The notes: generated by a model from the sequence alone, not told the origin. A DNA stretch of 64,000 bases from Clostridia bacterium (GCA_029060985.1 JAIDSX010000128.1:1-64000), one strand, 5' to 3'; positions 18,881 through 29,275 are shown, counted from the stretch's first letter. Translations and numbers: made by a program.

Positions 18881-20421
18881 TCGCCTCTTGACGCGTCTTC
18901 TTCCGAAGTGTAAATTTTTCCGATCGCGCTTTCGAATTCGTATTTGTCCGTAGCGGTGCTTCGGCTGTACTGCGTCATGATCACGATACGGCTACGGCAA
19001 GGCTTCCCTTGAATATTCAGCGTGCAGTTGAGACTGACCTTAGGATTTTCGCTCGTCGCCGAAGAGATCAGTTCGAAGAGTTTTTTCAGCGTTTCTTCTC
19101 CGAAACAGGCGATCATTTTCGCGTCGTTCAAGGGGTCGGTTACCGTATCGCCCACGCCGAGTTTTTCTTCGCCGCCCGAGAGGAAGGAAATCATCGCGGG
19201 ATCGCGGTAAACCTCGAAAAGGATTTCACGCGAATCGGACGCGATAAAGCGGTATTTCTCGCGCTCGCGCTCCAACAAGTCCAGAGTGCGCCGCGAAACG
19301 CGTATCCCGCTGCGGGAGATCGCTTCGCGCGTATTGCGTTCCAGATCCTTACGGGTGCTTCCGCTCAAAGAGCTTACGCGCAGATCGTTGCGGATCCTGT
19401 CCGCCGACCATTGCAAAACTTTGAGGAGAACGGGATTGAATGCGCCGCATTTGCCGCTTAAAATCATCTCGATTGCCTGATCGTGCGGAATCCCTTCCTT
19501 ATGGGAATCCGAGCTCGTCAGTTCGTCGTACACGTCGGCAAGCCCTACGACCTGCGCGGAAATGGGGATCTCGTCGCCTTTGAGTCCGTCGGGATAGCCG
19601 CTTCCGTCGTAGCGTTCGTGGTGGGAACGGCAAATTTCCCGCGATACTTTCAGGAGCGGCTCGCTCTGCGGGAAGGGGATCTCGTGCAACATTTTTTCGC
19701 CGTATTCGGTGTGCTTTTTCAACAGCTCCTCTTCTTTGGGCGTGAGCTTTTCGTGTTTCATGACGATATTGTCGTCCACCGCGATTTTTCCGATATCGTG
19801 GAGAGAAGACGCCGTCGCGATCAAAGAAATTTCCTGCGGCGTCAGAGGATAATGATCGGTCATCTTCATGAGATTCTGCAAGAGGATCTCCGTCATGGTA
19901 TACACGTGCAAAACGTGCAGACCGCTCTCACCGTTTCTCAGCTCCACGATATTGCTGAGAATATTGATAAGAAGGGATTGATCCTTCTGCTTTTCGTAAA
20001 TCTGTTCTTCCACAAGCCCGATTAGATTTTTCTGCTTGGAATAGAGCATGATCGCATTCTGCACGCGGCGGTGTACGACCATTGCGTCGAAGGGGCGTTG
20101 GATATAGTCGGTTGCGCCCAGCTCGTAGGCTCTGCCGATATACGAAGACCCGCTCTCCGCGGAAATCATGATGACGGGGATATTCTGGATCCACTTATAG
20201 CTGTTCATCATGGCTAAGACTTCCAGCCCGTCCATTTTCGGCATGACGATATCGAGGAGTACCAAAGAGAGCTCCACGCTGTGACTGCGCAAAACGTTGA
20301 CCGCCTCTATCCCGTCGCACGCCTCCATGATCTCGAACTCCTCGCCGAGCATATCCGCAAGAATGGCGCGGTTCATCTCCGAATCGTCTACGATTAAAAT
20401 TTTCTGCTTGCTTTTGTTCAT
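18877..20421 (-). CDS. Response regulator with HD-GYP domain
   Basis: Receiver ILIVDDSEMNRAIL...LVLLDIVMPKMDG; HD-GYP LHDIGKIAV...SHHERYDGSGYPDGLKGDEIPISAQVVGLADVYDEL. Confidence 0.9.
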   Translation of the reverse strand: MNKSKQKILIVDDSEMNRAILADMLGEEFEIMEACDGIEAVNVLRSHSVELSLVLLDIVMPKMDGLEVLAMMNSYKWIQNIPVIMISAESGSSYIGRAYELGATDYIQRPFDAMVVHRRVQNAIMLYSKQKNLIGLVEEQIYEKQKDQSLLINILSNIVELRNGESGLHVLHVYTMTEILLQNLMKMTDHYPLTPQEISLIATASSLHDIGKIAVDDNIVMKHEKLTPKEEELLKKHTEYGEKMLHEIPFPQSEPLLKVSREICRSHHERYDGSGYPDGLKGDEIPISAQVVGLADVYDELTSSDSHKEGIPHDQAIEMILSGKCGAFNPVLLKVLQWSADRIRNDLRVSSLSGSTRKDLERNTREAISRSGIRVSRRTLDLLEREREKYRFIASDSREILFEVYRDPAMISFLSGGEEKLGVGDTVTDPLNDAKMIACFGEETLKKLFELISSATSENPKVSLNCTLNIQGKPCRSRIVIMTQYSRSTATDKYEFESAIGKIYTSEEDASRGE

Positions 20422-20643
20422 GCCATACTCCGTCTTTCGTATAAATCGAATATAAATGTTTTCACGTTCGATTATATAATATATCCGATCAAATATATCA
20501 TATCACTTATCGGGCGAAAAATCCAGCGAATCCCGAGGAAAAATTTTCGGAAATTTCAGGAAGTTCTTACTTATTTTTTTAGTTTATGAAAAATATGTCC
20601 GATTACGGTTGCAATTTATTTTAGGCGCTGTTATAATAAACGT

Positions 20644-22143
20644 ATGCTGACGGACGCATTTTTAAGGCTGCGCGACAGTAGAGCGGTAAAGCTCATTCGG
20701 GCGTTTATCCGTTCCCCCTGGTATCTTGCGGTCAACGTATTGCTCATGGTTATCGCCGAGCTGTTCTCTTTGGAACTGCCCGTCTTTTATATTTATTTCC
20801 TTTTTATCGTCGTCATTTTTTTGTTTGACGAGGACCTCTTGGGCGTTATGGTCCTGTTCCCCTGTCATTATTTGTCGATTTCCGCGGTGAACAATCCCGG
20901 GAAGAACGCGGAAACGCTGTTCTCCGATCCGTCGCGCATGACGCAGCTCGTGATTTTGATTTGCGTTTACGGCGTGCTGTTTACGGCGCGGCTCATATCC
21001 ATGTTGCTCTTGGGCGGGAAGAGAAAGTCGCCCGAGCTTTTGTTCGGCTTTTTGTTTTTCGCAGTGGCGCTCGTCGCGGGCGGGGCGTTCAGCGGACATT
21101 GGGGAAGCAGAACGGTTACGTTCGGCTTGGTGGAGATAGCGTCCCTTGCCGCCATTTATTTCTTCTTCCGTTATGCGGTCAACTGGAAGAACGTACCCAA
21201 GCACTACGGAATGATGCTCTTCCTTGCGCTCGGCGTAGGGGTGGCGGCTCAGATCGTCGGAATGTATTTCTTGCCGGGCGCGATCGTGGATTCCTCCGTT
21301 CAGCGGGGTCAATTCTATACGGGCTGGGGAATCTACAATAACGTTGGCTGCATTATGGCAATGTGTATGCCCGCGCCCTTCTATTTTGCGATAAAGCGCA
21401 AAGAGGGCTGGATATTTTCGCTCACGGGAATTGCGTTTTATCTTGCGGTGCTCCTGTCGCAGAGCCGCAACGCGATGCTGTTCGGCACGGTGATTTTCGC
21501 TATCTGCGTCGTGATTGTTCTTATCAGAGCGAAGGGCTGGGAGCGCTGGAAGAATCTGATCGCGTTCGGCGCGTTCGCGCTCGTAGGCTTGATTGCGGGG
21601 CTCGTGTTCCGCGAACGGATCGAAAATTTGTACGGCGCGATCAACGAAGCCGGCTTTAACGACGCGGCGCGCTTCGTTACCTACGAAGCCTGCTGGAAAA
21701 GATTTTTGGAAGCGCCCTGGTTCGGCTCGGGATTTTATTATACGCCCGGCACCGTGTTGCAGCCGGACACGGATATGTGGACGACGCTGGACAACGCAAC
21801 CGAGGTCAAGGGCTTCCTGCCGCCCCGCGCGCATAACACGCTCTTCCAGCTGCTTGCGTCGGGCGGAATATTCATGTTGCTTGCCTATCTCGTACACCGC
21901 GTTGAGACGGGGATTCTCTTTTTCCGCCATCCCACGACGGAAAAGACCTTTATTTCCGTGTGCGTCCTTGCCCTGCTTTTGACGAGCCTTCTCGATTGCC
22001 ATCTCTTCAACTTCGGACCCGGTCTTGTGTATTCCACGCTCCTTGCCTTTGCCGAGGGCGACAATCTGATGCGGGACAAGCGGAGTAAGTTTACCTTAAA
22101 CGATTTTAAGAATTTGAAAATCAGACGGAAAAAGAAAGAGTAA
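20644..22143 (+). CDS. O-antigen ligase-like polytopic membrane protein
   Basis: 499 aa, many TMs, SQSRNAML...RAHNTLFQLLASGGI pattern; TTGCAA-17-TATAAT promoter upstream. Confidence 0.75.
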   Translation: MLTDAFLRLRDSRAVKLIRAFIRSPWYLAVNVLLMVIAELFSLELPVFYIYFLFIVVIFLFDEDLLGVMVLFPCHYLSISAVNNPGKNAETLFSDPSRMTQLVILICVYGVLFTARLISMLLLGGKRKSPELLFGFLFFAVALVAGGAFSGHWGSRTVTFGLVEIASLAAIYFFFRYAVNWKNVPKHYGMMLFLALGVGVAAQIVGMYFLPGAIVDSSVQRGQFYTGWGIYNNVGCIMAMCMPAPFYFAIKRKEGWIFSLTGIAFYLAVLLSQSRNAMLFGTVIFAICVVIVLIRAKGWERWKNLIAFGAFALVGLIAGLVFRERIENLYGAINEAGFNDAARFVTYEACWKRFLEAPWFGSGFYYTPGTVLQPDTDMWTTLDNATEVKGFLPPRAHNTLFQLLASGGIFMLLAYLVHRVETGILFFRHPTTEKTFISVCVLALLLTSLLDCHLFNFGPGLVYSTLLAFAEGDNLMRDKRSKFTLNDFKNLKIRRKKKE

Positions 22144-22170
22144 AAAAATTTAAGAGAAATATACAAACGG

Positions 22171-22202
22171 AAACCCCCCGAAGCAACGCCTCGGAGGGTT
22201 TC
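22171..22202 (+). terminator. Rho-independent terminator-like hairpin
   Basis: AAACCCCCCGA...TCGGAGGGTTT. Confidence 0.6.
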
Positions 22203-22361
22203 CATATGATAAGGGGGAAAATTATGAGCAAATCAATTTGTGATACTATTATAGTCCGCCCGCATAAAATCCGCAAATAATTTATAAAAATTTTTCGAAA
22301 AATTTTTTTCTATTGAAAACTTTACAAAACTTGATATATTTTTTCAACCGAATGTTCATTT

Positions 22362-22874
22362 TTACAAAAATCGACAGATAAAGCACCCGAACACGACGGT
22401 CAAAAAGTTTGCGAGCAAAGCGATTATAACGGGCTTAAAAAGTTTTTTATATTTTACGTTTGCAAAGTACACTGCGGAGATATAAAAGACCGTCTCACTC
22501 GACCCGTACGAGACGCACGCGCACCGCCCGATAAAGCTGTCCGCGCCGTAGGTGGAGAGGATATCGCTTAAAAGCGCGGTCGAGCCGCTGCCCGAAAAGG
22601 GCTTGATAAGAACGAGCTTTGCGATTTCCGGCGGGATTCCCAAAAAGCGGAAGGCGGGGGCGAGGAAGGAAGTGATCATATTCGAGAGCCCGCTTTTTTC
22701 GAAGAGCTCGGAGAGCATGAGGATCGCCGCGATATACGGAAAGAGGGAGAACGCGAGGGGGAGCGCTTCCTTTACGCCCGCAGTGAACGAATCGTACAGC
22801 TTGACCTTTTTGACGAGCGCGAATATAAAGACCGCAAGAAAGAGGACGGGAATGACGAGTGCAAAATATTTCAT
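22362..22874 (-). CDS. spmB: Spore maturation protein B
   Basis: Nucleoside-recognition (Gate) type membrane protein, KPFSGSGSTALLSDILSTYGADSFIGRCACVSYGSSETVFYI; pairs with spmA. Confidence 0.88.
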   Translation of the reverse strand: MKYFALVIPVLFLAVFIFALVKKVKLYDSFTAGVKEALPLAFSLFPYIAAILMLSELFEKSGLSNMITSFLAPAFRFLGIPPEIAKLVLIKPFSGSGSTALLSDILSTYGADSFIGRCACVSYGSSETVFYISAVYFANVKYKKLFKPVIIALLANFLTVVFGCFICRFL

Positions 22875-23437
22875 TTCTTTTTCCTCTTCCGTTTCGAGGT
22901 GAGTACCACGAGAAGCGCGCCAAGTAGCGTGGAGAGGATTGTCGAGAGCAGAGTGGGCAAAATAATATCGGCGGGAGAGGCGGAGCCGTACGAGGCGCGG
23001 AGCGCAATGACTGTCGTCGGAATAAGTTGCAAGCTTGTGGCATTTAACACGAAGAGCATATCGGCGGCGTAGCGGTTTTTCGCGGCGTAGAATTTTTCCA
23101 CCGCTTTTATACCGAGGGGCGTGGGCGCGCCGGGGAGTCCCAAAAAGTTTGCGGTCAAGTTGGAGGTCGCAAGATAAAGAGCCTCTTTATCGTCCGAGCG
23201 GAAGAGGCGTTTCGAAAGCGGGTAAAAAAGGCGGGTGAGCTTTTGGGAGAGCCCGCTGTCCTTCATGACGTGAAAGAAGGCGAGCCACACGCAGTACACG
23301 GCAATGAGCGATACGGAGACGGTTACCGCCTTCTGCCCGCCCGAAAGGAGCGCGCTTAAAAATTCGTCGGGATTTAATACAAGGCACAGCCCCGCCGAGG
23401 CGAGAAATACGAGCGTAAAAACGGCGTTCATATCCAA
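22871..23437 (-). CDS. spmA: Spore maturation protein A
   Basis: SNLTANFLGLPGAPTPLGIKA; overlaps spmB by 4 nt. Confidence 0.88.
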   Translation of the reverse strand: MDMNAVFTLVFLASAGLCLVLNPDEFLSALLSGGQKAVTVSVSLIAVYCVWLAFFHVMKDSGLSQKLTRLFYPLSKRLFRSDDKEALYLATSNLTANFLGLPGAPTPLGIKAVEKFYAAKNRYAADMLFVLNATSLQLIPTTVIALRASYGSASPADIILPTLLSTILSTLLGALLVVLTSKRKRKKK

Positions 23438-23534
23438 TCATATGAGTCTGCTTGTCCCCATTATTCCGATTATTTTATTTGACAAGAAAAAACGCGAATG
23501 GTACAATAATCAAAACGGTTTTACGGGGTGGTTT

Positions 23535-24092
23535 ATGCATGATCTCGGCTCGAAAGTATTAAAAACGGAGCGGCTTACTCTGCGCCCTTTTCGGGAGAGC
23601 GACGCTCGGGCAATGTTTGAAAATTGGGCGAGCGATCCCGAGGTGACGAAGTACTTAACCTGGACGCCGCACGAAAACGTAGAAGTGACGCGCGCACGTT
23701 GCGCCTTTTGCGAAGAGGAGAGCAAAAAGCCGAACGTGTATCATTGGGCGATCGAGTACAAGGGCGAGCTCATCGGCGATATCGAATTCGGCGAAATCGG
23801 TTGGACGGAGACGGGAAACGTCGGTTATTGCATGGCAAAAAAGCATTGGGGCAAGGGACTGATGACGGAAGCGTTTCGGGAAGTCATTCGCTTTGCGTTC
23901 GAAGAAGTCGGGCTTCACCGTATTGAGGGAATGCACGCCGCCGTCAATATCGGCTCGTCGCGGGTCATGGAAAAATGCGGGCTCAAATACGAGGGGACAA
24001 AGAGGGACGGATTCCGTTTGCCTTCCTCGGGCGAATGGGTAGATATCGTCGTGCGCGGAATTCTCAGAGAAGATTATTTCGCAAGAAAATGA
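23535..24092 (+). CDS. GNAT-family N-acetyltransferase (RimJ/RimL-like)
   Basis: LKTERLTLRPFRESDARAMFENWASDPEVTKYLTW...NIGSSRVMEKCGLKYEGT; ATG 23535 preferred over ORF-track start 23304. Confidence 0.85.
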   Translation: MHDLGSKVLKTERLTLRPFRESDARAMFENWASDPEVTKYLTWTPHENVEVTRARCAFCEEESKKPNVYHWAIEYKGELIGDIEFGEIGWTETGNVGYCMAKKHWGKGLMTEAFREVIRFAFEEVGLHRIEGMHAAVNIGSSRVMEKCGLKYEGTKRDGFRLPSSGEWVDIVVRGILREDYFARK

Positions 24093-24120
24093 ATTTACTT
24101 TTTTGAAGGAATGCGGTATA

Positions 24121-26076
24121 ATGCAAAATATGGAAAAGAAAAAATATTACATCACAACTCCTATTTATTATCCCAGCGGGAACTGGCATATCGGGCACTG
24201 CTATACGACGGTCATCTGCGACGCGCTCGCGCGCTTTCATAAGATGCTCGGCGAGGAGGTGTTCTTTCTCACGGGTACGGACGAGCACGGGCAGAAGGTC
24301 GAAAAAGAGGCGGCAAAGCGCGGCATCACGCCCTTGCAGTTTATCGATCCGCTCGTTGCGGAGCTCAAAGATATGTGGCGGCTTCTCAATATTTCCTACG
24401 ACCGCTTCATCCGCACGACCGATCAAGACCACGAAAAGTGCGTGCAGAAAATTTACCAAAAGCTCTATGAGAGCGGCGACATCTATAAGTCGGAATACAG
24501 CGGCTACTACTGTACGCCCTGCGAGAGTATGTGGACGGAGGCGCAGCTCGTAAACGGCAAGTGCCCCGACTGCGGCAGAGAAGTGACCCTTCAAAAGGAG
24601 GAGAGCTACTTCTTCCGCCTCTCCAAATACGCGCCGCGCATTCTCAAACTCTACGAGGACAACCCCGAATTTTTACAGCCCAAATCGCGCATCAACGAAA
24701 TGGTGAACAACTTCTTGAAGCCGGGGCTTCAAGACTTGTGCGTATCCCGCACGACGGTAAAGTGGGGCGTGCCTCTTCCCTTCGATAAGAAGCACTGCGC
24801 GTACGTGTGGATCGACGCGCTCGCAAACTATATCTCCGCGCTCGGGTATCTGAGCGAGGACGATACGCTCTTCAAGAAGTTTTGGGAAGCCGATCTGCAC
24901 ATGGTCGGCAAAGAGATCGTGCGCTTCCACGCCATCATCTGGCCTGCGATTTTAATGGCGTTAGGACTCCCCGTTCCCAAACAGATCTACGGTCACGGGT
25001 GGCTGCTTATAGGCGGCGACAAGCTCTCTAAGAGCAAGCAGGACGCAGTTAAGTGTGAGCTTACCGACCCGTACGAGCTTGTAAAACGCTACGGCTCGGA
25101 CGCGGTGCGTTATTTCCTTTTGCGCGAAATTCCCTTCGGGAGCGACGGCGAATACACGAACGAAAAACTGCTTACCCGTATCAACTCTGATTTGGCAAAC
25201 GATTTGGGAAACCTCGTCTCCCGCACCACGGCGATGATCGGGCAGTACTTCGGCGGCGTGCTTCCCAAGCACGGCAAAGCCGAGGGAGTGGACGGCGAGC
25301 TCGTCGCTATGGCGGAAGGTGCGTTTGGGAAAGTGAAGCGCGCAATGGAAAAGCTCAACGCGCCCGAAGCACTTGCGGAAATCTTCGCGGTCGTATCGCG
25401 TGCGAATAAGTATATCGACGAGACGACCCCTTGGATTCTTGCGAAGGACGAGAGTAAGCGCGAACGCCTCGGCACGGTGCTGTATAACTTAGCGGAAACC
25501 GTTCGCATTTGCGCGATTTTGTTAAAGCCCTTCCTGACGGGGGCGGCGGAAAAAATCTTAAAAAGCCTCGGCTATTCCGCGGACGCGGGTTTCGACGAGC
25601 TCAAATTCGGCGGACTGAAAGCGGGCGCGAAAATAGAAAAGCTCCCGCCCATCTTCCCCAGAATCGATATCAAGAAAGAGCTTGCGGAAGTCGAAAAGCT
25701 TGTAAAATCCAAAAAAGCGGAAAAGCCCAAGACGGAGGAAAAGAAGTTGGAAGAAATTACGATTGACGACTTTGCAAAGGTCGAGCTCAAAGTGGGCGAA
25801 GTGATCGCGTGCGAGCGCGTGGAAAATTCCGATAAGCTCCTGCACGAAACGGTCAAGATCGGCGAAGAGGTCCGCTCCGTTGTTTCGGGCATTGCGAAAT
25901 ATTATACGCCCGAAGAGATGGTGGGGAAGAAGGTCGTGATCGTCACAAACCTCAAACCCGTCAAGCTCCGCGGCGTACTGTCCGAGGGCATGATTCTGTG
26001 TGCCGAGGATAAAAACGGCAACCTTGCGCTTATCACGCCCGAAAAGGCAATGGAAAGCGGCGGAAGCGTGAGATGA
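24121..26076 (+). CDS. metG: Methionyl-tRNA synthetase with C-terminal tRNA-binding domain
   Basis: ITTPIYYPSGNWHIGHCYTT, KLSKSKQDAV, C-terminal Trbp111-like domain. Confidence 0.97.
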   Translation: MQNMEKKKYYITTPIYYPSGNWHIGHCYTTVICDALARFHKMLGEEVFFLTGTDEHGQKVEKEAAKRGITPLQFIDPLVAELKDMWRLLNISYDRFIRTTDQDHEKCVQKIYQKLYESGDIYKSEYSGYYCTPCESMWTEAQLVNGKCPDCGREVTLQKEESYFFRLSKYAPRILKLYEDNPEFLQPKSRINEMVNNFLKPGLQDLCVSRTTVKWGVPLPFDKKHCAYVWIDALANYISALGYLSEDDTLFKKFWEADLHMVGKEIVRFHAIIWPAILMALGLPVPKQIYGHGWLLIGGDKLSKSKQDAVKCELTDPYELVKRYGSDAVRYFLLREIPFGSDGEYTNEKLLTRINSDLANDLGNLVSRTTAMIGQYFGGVLPKHGKAEGVDGELVAMAEGAFGKVKRAMEKLNAPEALAEIFAVVSRANKYIDETTPWILAKDESKRERLGTVLYNLAETVRICAILLKPFLTGAAEKILKSLGYSADAGFDELKFGGLKAGAKIEKLPPIFPRIDIKKELAEVEKLVKSKKAEKPKTEEKKLEEITIDDFAKVELKVGEVIACERVENSDKLLHETVKIGEEVRSVVSGIAKYYTPEEMVGKKVVIVTNLKPVKLRGVLSEGMILCAEDKNGNLALITPEKAMESGGSVR

Positions 26077-26831
26077 TAGACGTACACGCGCACTTCGCGG
26101 AAGAGGGCTATACCTTTCCCGAGGAGTGGAATAAAATTCAAAGCGCGAATGTTGCCCGCGTGATCCTTGCGGGGGACAACGTCAAGCACACCCGTATGCA
26201 CCGCGATTTTTGCAAGGAGCACGAGGGTGCGTTCTTTACGGCGGGCGTGCACCCCTCCGAAACGGACGGCTTCGGCAAAGAAACGCTCGAAGAGCTGAAA
26301 GCGCTCTGCGAAGAAAAGAAGTGCGTGGCGGTCGGCGAGATCGGGCTCGACTATCACTACGAGGATACGGATAAAGAAAAACAGCGCAAGGCGTTCGAAG
26401 AACAGCTTGCGCTTGCTTTCGAAGAGGGCTTGCCCGTGCAAATCCACTCGCGCGACGCGTGCGCCGATACGCTTGCAATCTTAAAGAACTGCGAACAGTA
26501 TTCGAAACACGGAATTTTGTTGCACTGCTATTCCTACGGCAAGGAGAATTTGGAGAGCTTTTTGCGCTTCGGCGCGTACTTCTCGTTCGGCGGCGTCAGT
26601 TGCTTTAAGAACGCGAAAAAGGTATGGGAGAGCGTGGAAATTTGCCCCTTCGATAAAATCCTTTCCGAAACGGACAGCCCCTATTTAAGCCCCTTCCGCG
26701 GCGAAAAGAATACGCCCGCGAATATCCCCGTCATCGTGAGTCGGCTTGCGGAGATAAAGGGCGTAGAGAGAGAAATGCTTGCGGCGCAAATCGAACAAAA
26801 CGCCGAAAGACTGTTTCCGAAAATAAAATAA
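26073..26831 (+). CDS. TatD-family hydrolase
   Basis: MIDVHAHFAEEGY...GEIGLDYHYEDTDKEKQ...ILSETDSPYLSP. Confidence 0.95.
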   Translation: MIDVHAHFAEEGYTFPEEWNKIQSANVARVILAGDNVKHTRMHRDFCKEHEGAFFTAGVHPSETDGFGKETLEELKALCEEKKCVAVGEIGLDYHYEDTDKEKQRKAFEEQLALAFEEGLPVQIHSRDACADTLAILKNCEQYSKHGILLHCYSYGKENLESFLRFGAYFSFGGVSCFKNAKKVWESVEICPFDKILSETDSPYLSPFRGEKNTPANIPVIVSRLAEIKGVEREMLAAQIEQNAERLFPKIK

Positions 26832-26952
26832 AAAGTCGGAGAACCGCTATCGCCCGAAGGCGAAAAGCGGTCCTCTTGTTCTTTTGTATGAAAAGCGTTC
26901 TGCCTTTCTGATATCAGTATGTGCATTTGCGCGAAAATAATTGAGGAAAATC

Positions 26953-27786
26953 ATGGAAGATATTCTCTATAAACACGGCTTCGGTTTTAAGAAGAAGTTC
27001 GGGCAGAATTTTTTAAGCGATACGAATTTATTGCGCGCGATCGTTGCGGATGCGGGCGTTACCGAAAATAGCACGGTGCTCGAAATCGGTACGGGCGCGG
27101 GGGCTTTGACCCGCGCGCTTGCGGAAAAGGCGAAGCGCGTCGTATCCTATGAAATCGATAGGGACTTAAAGCCCGTCCTCGAAGAGAGCCTTGCGGGGCT
27201 TGATAACGTGGAGGTCGTGTTCCGCGATTTCGAGCGGGAGAATCTTACAAAGCTCGAAGAGGAGTTTGAAGAATATTCGGTCGTGGCGAATCTTCCGTAC
27301 TATATCACAACTCCGCTCATCATGCGCTTTGCGGAGGAGGCGAAAAAGTGTCAAAGTCTCACCGTCATGGTGCAGGAGGAGGTCGCGTTTCGGCTTGCCG
27401 CCAAAGAAAATACCGCGGACTACGGCGCGATTACGGCGGCGCTTGCACAGAGGGGAGAGGTAAGCGTTTTAAGAAAAGTGCCGCGGAATCTGTTCACGCC
27501 CCGTCCCAACGTGGATTCGGCGGTCGTGAAGGTGGACTTTACGAAGGGCGGTTTTGAAGTGAAGAGCGCAAAGGCGTATAAAGCCGCGGTGCGTTGCGCT
27601 TTTTTGAGTAGAAGAAAGACGCTTGAAAATAATCTTGTGAACGCCTTCCGTCTGACCCGCGATACTGCGAAAGAGATATTGAAGGCGGCGGAAATCGAAG
27701 AGGGCGCGCGCGGCGAAACGCTTCCGCCCAAAACCCTCGGCACGCTTTCGGATATCTTGTTCGAAAAGGGAATCGTAAAGGAATAA
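26953..27786 (+). CDS. rsmA: 16S rRNA dimethyladenosine transferase (KsgA)
   Basis: KKKFGQNFLSD...LEIGTGAGALTRAL...NLPYYITTPLIM. Confidence 0.95.
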   Translation: MEDILYKHGFGFKKKFGQNFLSDTNLLRAIVADAGVTENSTVLEIGTGAGALTRALAEKAKRVVSYEIDRDLKPVLEESLAGLDNVEVVFRDFERENLTKLEEEFEEYSVVANLPYYITTPLIMRFAEEAKKCQSLTVMVQEEVAFRLAAKENTADYGAITAALAQRGEVSVLRKVPRNLFTPRPNVDSAVVKVDFTKGGFEVKSAKAYKAAVRCAFLSRRKTLENNLVNAFRLTRDTAKEILKAAEIEEGARGETLPPKTLGTLSDILFEKGIVKE

Positions 27787-27795
27787 AATTAAATT

Positions 27796-28584
27796 ATGAA
27801 AAAGAGATGGATTATTTTAATAAGCAATATTTTATCGCTTATGTTGCTATTGATTTGTTTGAGCGGATGCAAATGGTTGCATAACGATGAGATGGGAAAG
27901 TATGACGACCCGTGGAAGTATAAACAACAAAAAGGTGGGTTTTATTACTATGTTGATAAGTGGGATTTCGGAGAGGATGCAGCAGTCATTCTCGGCTTGG
28001 TTTCCGAGATGAAAGAGCGTGAAGAATTGGTGATTCCCGAAGCGTTGGGGGGATATCCGGTTAGACAAATAGGAGCTTCTCATTCGACGGGGCTTGGTAC
28101 CGGTCCGACATATTATTATGGGATTAGGGCAAAAAACACTGAAAAAATCGTTATAAATCATGATTGTTATTTGGCGGATTTTGGAATCAAACAATTTGAA
28201 GGGGATATCATCGTAAATGCAAATGTTACTATAGCGGGTAATATGTATCGATGGTATGAATCTTCAGAAAAGAAGGAAGATGGGAAATATTATGCGGCAA
28301 ACAATATTCAAATAAATGTTGAACTTGAAAAATATTACCGTTTTGAGTTATTTTGTTATGAACAGGCGAACAATGTAAGCTATGAGGCTATGGGTGGAAA
28401 TTTAAAAACATTTTATACCATTGTAAAAGACGGGTGCTATTTAAATCTTCCGCATGATCCCGTAAGAGAAGGATATAATTTTGGGGGTTGGTTTAAGGAC
28501 GAGGAATGCTTAAAGGAATGGAATTTCGAAGAGGATATTGTTGAAGAAGATATAACGTTATATGCAAAATGGATCGAAGTATAA
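27796..28584 (+). CDS. Lipoprotein with C-terminal Listeria-Bacteroides (InlB B-type) repeat
   Basis: Lipobox CLSGC; EGYNFGGWFKDEECLKEWNFEEDIVEEDITLYAKW. Confidence 0.8.
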   Translation: MKKRWIILISNILSLMLLLICLSGCKWLHNDEMGKYDDPWKYKQQKGGFYYYVDKWDFGEDAAVILGLVSEMKEREELVIPEALGGYPVRQIGASHSTGLGTGPTYYYGIRAKNTEKIVINHDCYLADFGIKQFEGDIIVNANVTIAGNMYRWYESSEKKEDGKYYAANNIQINVELEKYYRFELFCYEQANNVSYEAMGGNLKTFYTIVKDGCYLNLPHDPVREGYNFGGWFKDEECLKEWNFEEDIVEEDITLYAKWIEV

Positions 28585-28620
28585 AAACCGCGCCCGTTCT
28601 ACGGAACGGGCGCGGTTTTT
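28584..28620 (+). terminator. Rho-independent terminator
   Basis: AAAACCGCGCCCGTTctacGGAACGGGCGCGGTTTTT. Confidence 0.85.
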
Positions 28621-28762
28621 ATCTTATGTTTTTGTTCGCGCCGCGGGACCCTGCGGCGCTTGCGTCGAAAAATGCAGAGCGAGAATTGATTTCGAGCGGT
28701 AGCATTTTTACGACTTTAGCACTCACGGAAATTTCTTGCCTAGCAAGAAATTTCGTGAACAG

Positions 28763-29210
28763 TTACGCTATCAAAGATTTCCAGCTTTTTTCAAAGCCCT
28801 CTTCGGCGTGAAGAAGCTCTTCCGCAAGGTCTTTGATTTCGTGGTCGGGGTAATTCTCGCTCATCTGACCGAGGCTGGTTTTGAGCGCGGTAATGCCCAT
28901 GACCGTTCCCTGCACCATCATTTCCGCAATGTGCGCGCGGGAGTCGTCCTTCATCGTGTTTACTTTAATGCTCGTCCACATCATTGCCTTTTTGATAGGA
29001 CCGGGGTTTTTGAGTTCCACGTTCTTATTCTTTGCGAGGATCGCGGCCTTCGAGCTGATTCTTTCGTATTCCTCGTGCTGTTTCAAAAGTTCTTCCTTGA
29101 CTGCGGTGTCGTCTACTTCGGGCAAGATATCCGAAATGGACTGCAATGCAAGCTGGCAGTTTCTGTGAACTTCCGCAAGCACTTCTTCGCTTTTTTTCAT
29201 TTCTTCCATA
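28763..29210 (-). CDS. Uncharacterised helical protein (ferritin-like bundle by eye)
   Basis: MEEMKKSEEVLAEVHRNCQLALQSISDILPEV...; strong SD upstream. Confidence 0.6.
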
Positions 29211-29275
29211 ATTGATCTCCTTGATTTCAGTATGAAACGAAAATGAAAATGTATGCAAATGAGGTGCAAAACCGC

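Noticed and set aside
20662-22002. 446-aa ORF antisense to the O-antigen ligase gene
   Set aside because: Highly charged R/E/H-rich translation typical of shadow ORFs in GC-biased codons; the + strand gene has clear TM periodicity and a promoter.
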